Shown here: positions 21,049 through 23,407 of the stretch, in pieces
Layout of the letters: every line of letters begins with the position of its first letter
How positions within the stretch are numbered: the first letter of the stretch is position 1
Virus record (IMG/VR): IMGVR_UViG_3300032046_000224
Coordinates: 1-23,407 of that record
Source: a virus
Length of the DNA: 23,407 nt
Direction: 5' to 3' (one strand)
Made by a program: the position numbers and the translations under genes
Notes under the pieces: generated by a model
What the model was told of the DNA's origin: nothing
Seen by the model: the letters and a program-made list of their open reading frames with translations, nothing else
The model's database searches: none

Positions 21049-23174
21049 TGAAAAAACAATTTTTAATTTTAGCAATTCTCGCGGGACTCTTCGGCTTTGC
21101 AATTTCAGCGTATGCGGGAATGTTTGACCGACTTTCGGATTTCTTCCAACAGAAAGAACAAACTTTTGGCGGGACAACACTTTTCCCCGGAGGCGGCGGC
21201 ACCGGAACTTCCACTCCGCCCACTTACGGGAAACTTCTAGTCGGAAACTCCGGCGGAACTTATACTTTAACTGCAACTTCCTCATTAGGAATTAGCGGCA
21301 CAACCTACACCGCCACCTACCCCATAACCCTTACAGGAACGGCGTTTGGTATAGTCGCCACTTCTTCAATGGCGATAAAAACTTCGGATTTAGTTGAAAG
21401 CGGAAGTCTATTTTACACCGACGCCCGCTCAAGAGCCGCGATTTCTTCTTCGGCTACCGGTTTGACTTACACTTCCGCTACCGGAGATTTCTCTTTAACT
21501 TCGGGATATAACATTCCGACTACTGCCAATGAAACATTATGGAACAATAAATGGGACTTGGCTAGCTCAACGATTCCCGTGAACAAAGGTGGCACGGGAG
21601 CAATTACAATAACAGGTTGTCTTACGGGAAATGGAACGGGAGCGATTACCGGTTCGGGAACTTGCAATGTTTCTAACGCGACAGTTTCTTCAATTACGGC
21701 CGGCGCGGGACTTATGGGAGGAGTTATAACCACTTCGGGAACTCTTTATGGACAAGTCAGCACTTCTTCAATTCCAACTATAAATCCTGCGAATCTCGCT
21801 TATTGGACTGGGGTGGGAAACGGGACAACTCCGGCTAAATTGGGGTCAGTTGCCACGACAACTCTTACCGGAACAGCCCCGATAGTTTTCTCAAATGCAA
21901 TTTCAGTTATTGGAGGAACTGCTTCTGCGGTTTCTTGCACGGCCGCTTCTCTTTCCGTAACTGGTTGTCTGGCAAATACGGATTTCCAAACTTTCAATAA
22001 TAAGATAGGCACTTCTTCAAACGCGACAGCGGGCCGTCTGGCATATTTCACGACTACCAACGGAGTTCCCGCGTTAATCGGAGACGTGGCGACTTCCTCT
22101 CTTACTTCTTCAAATAGTTTAATTTCAATTTCCAACAGTCCTTCAATAATCGGGTCAGCATCAGCCATCACTCTTCCTCTTACTAAAGGTTGGTTCATCG
22201 TCGGCGACGACTCTAACGCGGCCCAAGCCACTTCCACTATTTTTATATCTTCAACCGGCAACGTCGGCATCGGGACGACGAGTCCTTATGCTCTTTTGTC
22301 TATTTCAAATTCTCGCACTACAACTGCTAATACTCCACTTTTGACTATTGCCTCAACAACCGCTGGCACAGCGACTTCAACCTTGCTGACGGTATTGGCG
22401 AACGGCAACGTCGGCATCGGGACGACGGGGCCAGCTTCTTCTCTTGATATTAGAACATCAACAAATCTAGAAGGACTTATCGTTATAAACAGTAAAACAT
22501 CTGGGACTAAATACGGAATTGATATTGGGGTTACTGGTACAGGAGATTCAAATAATGCTGCATACTTTGATGCTTATGGTGGAACTATAAACAATGCCCT
22601 AGTTACATATAGAGGAAACGTACTGCTCGTATCAAATAGCGGCAACGTCGGCATCGGGAATTCTAATCCTCTTGTAAAATTAGACGTTGAGGGAACGGCG
22701 GAATGCGATGGCTCCGGATGTTGGGCGGTGGAATCGGATATAGTTTATAAAAAGAACATAGTAGATTTGGATTACGGCTTAAATGAAATTTTACAGATAA
22801 AGCCGAAAAGATACGTCTTGAAAGAAACTGACGAAAATAGTTTTGGCTTAATCGCGCAGGATTTGGAAAAAATTATTCCTGAATTGGTGCGCGGAGAAGA
22901 GGGCAATAAAAGCATAGGGTATGACGGTTTAACGCCAGTTCTAGTTAAGGCGATACAGGAACAGCAGAAGCAGATTGACGCATTGAAAGGAATGAAACTC
23001 GGTTCAATAAACCCACAGGGAGGTTATGTATCAAATGAACAGTTGAAGGCGGAAATAAAATCGGAACTAAAAGCCGAACTAAAGCCAGAAATTAAACAAA
23101 TGATTGATGAAGCGATAAACGAAAAAATCAACTCTATGAGTTTTACAGAAAAAATTAAATTATTATGGAAATAA
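21045..23174 (+). CDS. secreted tail-fibre protein with S74 intramolecular chaperone, 709 aa
   Basis: I use the ATG at 21045 (ATGA overlap with the previous stop). MMKKQFLILAILAGLFGFAI then SAYA is a strong Sec signal peptide, with cleavage expected after residue 24. The body (about residues 50-530) is Thr/Ser/Gly-rich beta shaft with KGGTGA and three GNVGIG motifs at 405, 454 and 533. The C-terminus is a peptidase S74 chaperone domain: VESDIVYKKNIVDL (S564, with K569/K570), then GLIAQDLEKIIPELV and a terminal coiled coil. In the family it trimerises the shaft and then cuts itself off before the Ser. A signal peptide plus S74 occurs in Patescibacteria surface proteins, so this may be a host-adhesion protein as well as a fibre. 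Confidence 0.8.
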   Translation: MMKKQFLILAILAGLFGFAISAYAGMFDRLSDFFQQKEQTFGGTTLFPGGGGTGTSTPPTYGKLLVGNSGGTYTLTATSSLGISGTTYTATYPITLTGTAFGIVATSSMAIKTSDLVESGSLFYTDARSRAAISSSATGLTYTSATGDFSLTSGYNIPTTANETLWNNKWDLASSTIPVNKGGTGAITITGCLTGNGTGAITGSGTCNVSNATVSSITAGAGLMGGVITTSGTLYGQVSTSSIPTINPANLAYWTGVGNGTTPAKLGSVATTTLTGTAPIVFSNAISVIGGTASAVSCTAASLSVTGCLANTDFQTFNNKIGTSSNATAGRLAYFTTTNGVPALIGDVATSSLTSSNSLISISNSPSIIGSASAITLPLTKGWFIVGDDSNAAQATSTIFISSTGNVGIGTTSPYALLSISNSRTTTANTPLLTIASTTAGTATSTLLTVLANGNVGIGTTGPASSLDIRTSTNLEGLIVINSKTSGTKYGIDIGVTGTGDSNNAAYFDAYGGTINNALVTYRGNVLLVSNSGNVGIGNSNPLVKLDVEGTAECDGSGCWAVESDIVYKKNIVDLDYGLNEILQIKPKRYVLKETDENSFGLIAQDLEKIIPELVRGEEGNKSIGYDGLTPVLVKAIQEQQKQIDALKGMKLGSINPQGGYVSNEQLKAEIKSELKAELKPEIKQMIDEAINEKINSMSFTEKIKLLWK
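22257..22280 (+). repeat. coding repeat, copy 1 of GNVGIG unit
   Basis: These 24 bases, beginning GGCAACGTCGGCATCGGG and ending ACGACG, recur identically at 22404-22427; the first 18 also recur at 22641-22658. They encode GNVGIGTT. Identity at the DNA level, with GC-rich codons in an AT-leaning gene, points to recent duplication or recombination. Confidence 0.7.
22404..22427 (+). repeat. coding repeat, copy 2 of GNVGIG unit
   Basis: Identical over 24 bases to 22257-22280, encoding GNVGIGTT at residues 454-461. The spacing between copies 1 and 2 is 147 bases (49 codons). Confidence 0.7.
22641..22658 (+). repeat. coding repeat, copy 3 (18 bases)
   Basis: GGCAACGTCGGCATCGGG here matches the first 18 bases of the two upstream copies, encoding GNVGIG at residues 533-538. 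It lies 237 bases (79 codons) after copy 2 and diverges after the shared segment. Confidence 0.65.
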
Positions 23175-23245
23175 TTGATTTAATAACTTGGCTTCCGCTT
23201 CAGATTTTGAAAGGAATCGCCAAAATAATAGAGAAAATTATATGA
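23165..23245 (+). CDS. 26-aa amphipathic peptide
   Basis: A 26-codon ORF overlaps the end of the S74 gene (ATG at 23165) and ends in an ATGA overlap with the next gene. The peptide (MEIIDLITWLPLQILKGIAK then IIEKII) has Ile/Leu faces and charged or polar positions that could form an amphipathic helix, reminiscent of small lytic or holin-like peptides. It has no cysteines and no cleavable signal. Coupling to the downstream membrane protein raises the chance of a lysis or membrane role. A chance ORF is possible because of the short length. Confidence 0.4.
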   Translation: MEIIDLITWLPLQILKGIAKIIEKII

Positions 23246-23407
23246 ACGACAAAACAAAAAAAGGGCAAACATTACTTTCCGTGGTTTTATGGGGCGTGGG
23301 AATATCCGCATCTATGCTGGCCGGCGGATACGCTTTAATCTCGGGAAAATTCACCAATGTTAATACCGATATAAAAACCAATGCCGTGAATATCGCCGTA
23401 GTCCAAC
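23242..23407 (+). CDS. N-terminal part of a membrane protein (runs off the window)
   Basis: ATG at 23242 in an ATGA junction opens a frame that reaches the window end without a stop. The visible 55 residues start basic (MNDKTKKGQ), followed by a hydrophobic helix about residues 10-34 (LLSVVLWGVGISASMLAGGYALI), then a polar Asn/Thr-rich region. A single transmembrane segment is clear. The position after tail fibres could fit a holin or a membrane-anchored virion protein; only the remainder would tell. The gene is truncated by the window edge, not broken. Confidence 0.55.
   Translation, partial: MNDKTKKGQTLLSVVLWGVGISASMLAGGYALISGKFTNVNTDIKTNAVNIAVVQ

Noticed and set aside
21800-22270. Minus-strand 156-aa ORF rich in Val/Pro/Glu
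   Set aside because: Antisense of the repetitive Thr/Ser-rich fibre shaft, which naturally gives open frames; no independent evidence.

Overview
This window looks like most of the packaging, morphogenesis and tail-fibre half of a tailed-phage genome (Caudoviricetes). It could be a free phage or a prophage. Almost everything reads rightward, and genes are packed with 1-50 base overlaps, many of the ATGA type. Terminase, portal, a scaffold-like protein, an HK97-fold-like capsid protein, a short-tail adaptor, a nozzle-like protein, two probable internal virion proteins and several fibres are visible. I see no tape-measure, sheath or tail-tube gene, so a short-tailed (podovirus-like) virion is the best reading. 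There is no integrase, repressor, replication gene or bacterial housekeeping gene, so lysogeny cannot be judged here.

Host: the composition is moderately AT-rich and most starts lack a Shine-Dalgarno sequence. Secreted Thr/Ser-rich proteins carry ATST-like motifs, and one Sec-signal fibre has GNVGIGTT repeats and a C-terminal S74 chaperone domain. These resemble proteins common in Patescibacteria (CPR, Parcubacteria-like). That is an inference from family knowledge, not proof. TGA clearly serves as stop (many ATGA junctions), which argues against the TGA-recoded CPR lineages.

Layout. 1-565: two small unknown genes. 566-775: a noncoding leader with a promoter candidate and extensive potential RNA pairing. 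776-2553: small genes, including a one-pass membrane protein and two small HExxH metallopeptidase-like proteins. 2531-4438: TerS-like protein, TerL and a 54-residue protein. 4439-4580: a second highly pairable noncoding leader. 4581-5686: a glycosyltransferase with a zinc-ribbon insert and a small acidic protein. 5656-5785: a near-consensus promoter followed within about 60 bases by an intrinsic terminator that has a competing antiterminator. 5791-6285: an AT-rich HNH endonuclease that looks inserted at the start of a 41-residue basic gene (11-base direct repeat). 6394-10126: portal, small protein, scaffold-like protein and capsid. 10127-10211: paired hairpins. 10212-17100: a small protein, two membrane-anchored Thr-rich proteins, adaptor, repeat protein, secreted glycine-rich adhesin, nozzle-like protein, fibre-tip domain protein and a putative internal protein. 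17100-19760: a large internal (ejection-type) protein. 19757-20317: a noncoding-looking gap that on the minus strand holds a promoter, two interlocked inverted repeats and two small ORFs. 20326-23174: a coiled-coil fibre protein and the S74 fibre. 23165-23407: a 26-residue amphipathic peptide and the start of a membrane protein, possibly the beginning of a lysis module.

Working together: TerS/TerL and the portal package DNA. Scaffold and capsid build the head. Adaptor and nozzle form the short tail, and the two large Ala/Gly-rich proteins are probably ejected with the DNA. The glycine-rich and S74 proteins recognise the host surface. The least explained parts are the three promoters that each carry a DnaA-box-like element beside the -35, the pairable leaders, and the leftward islet.
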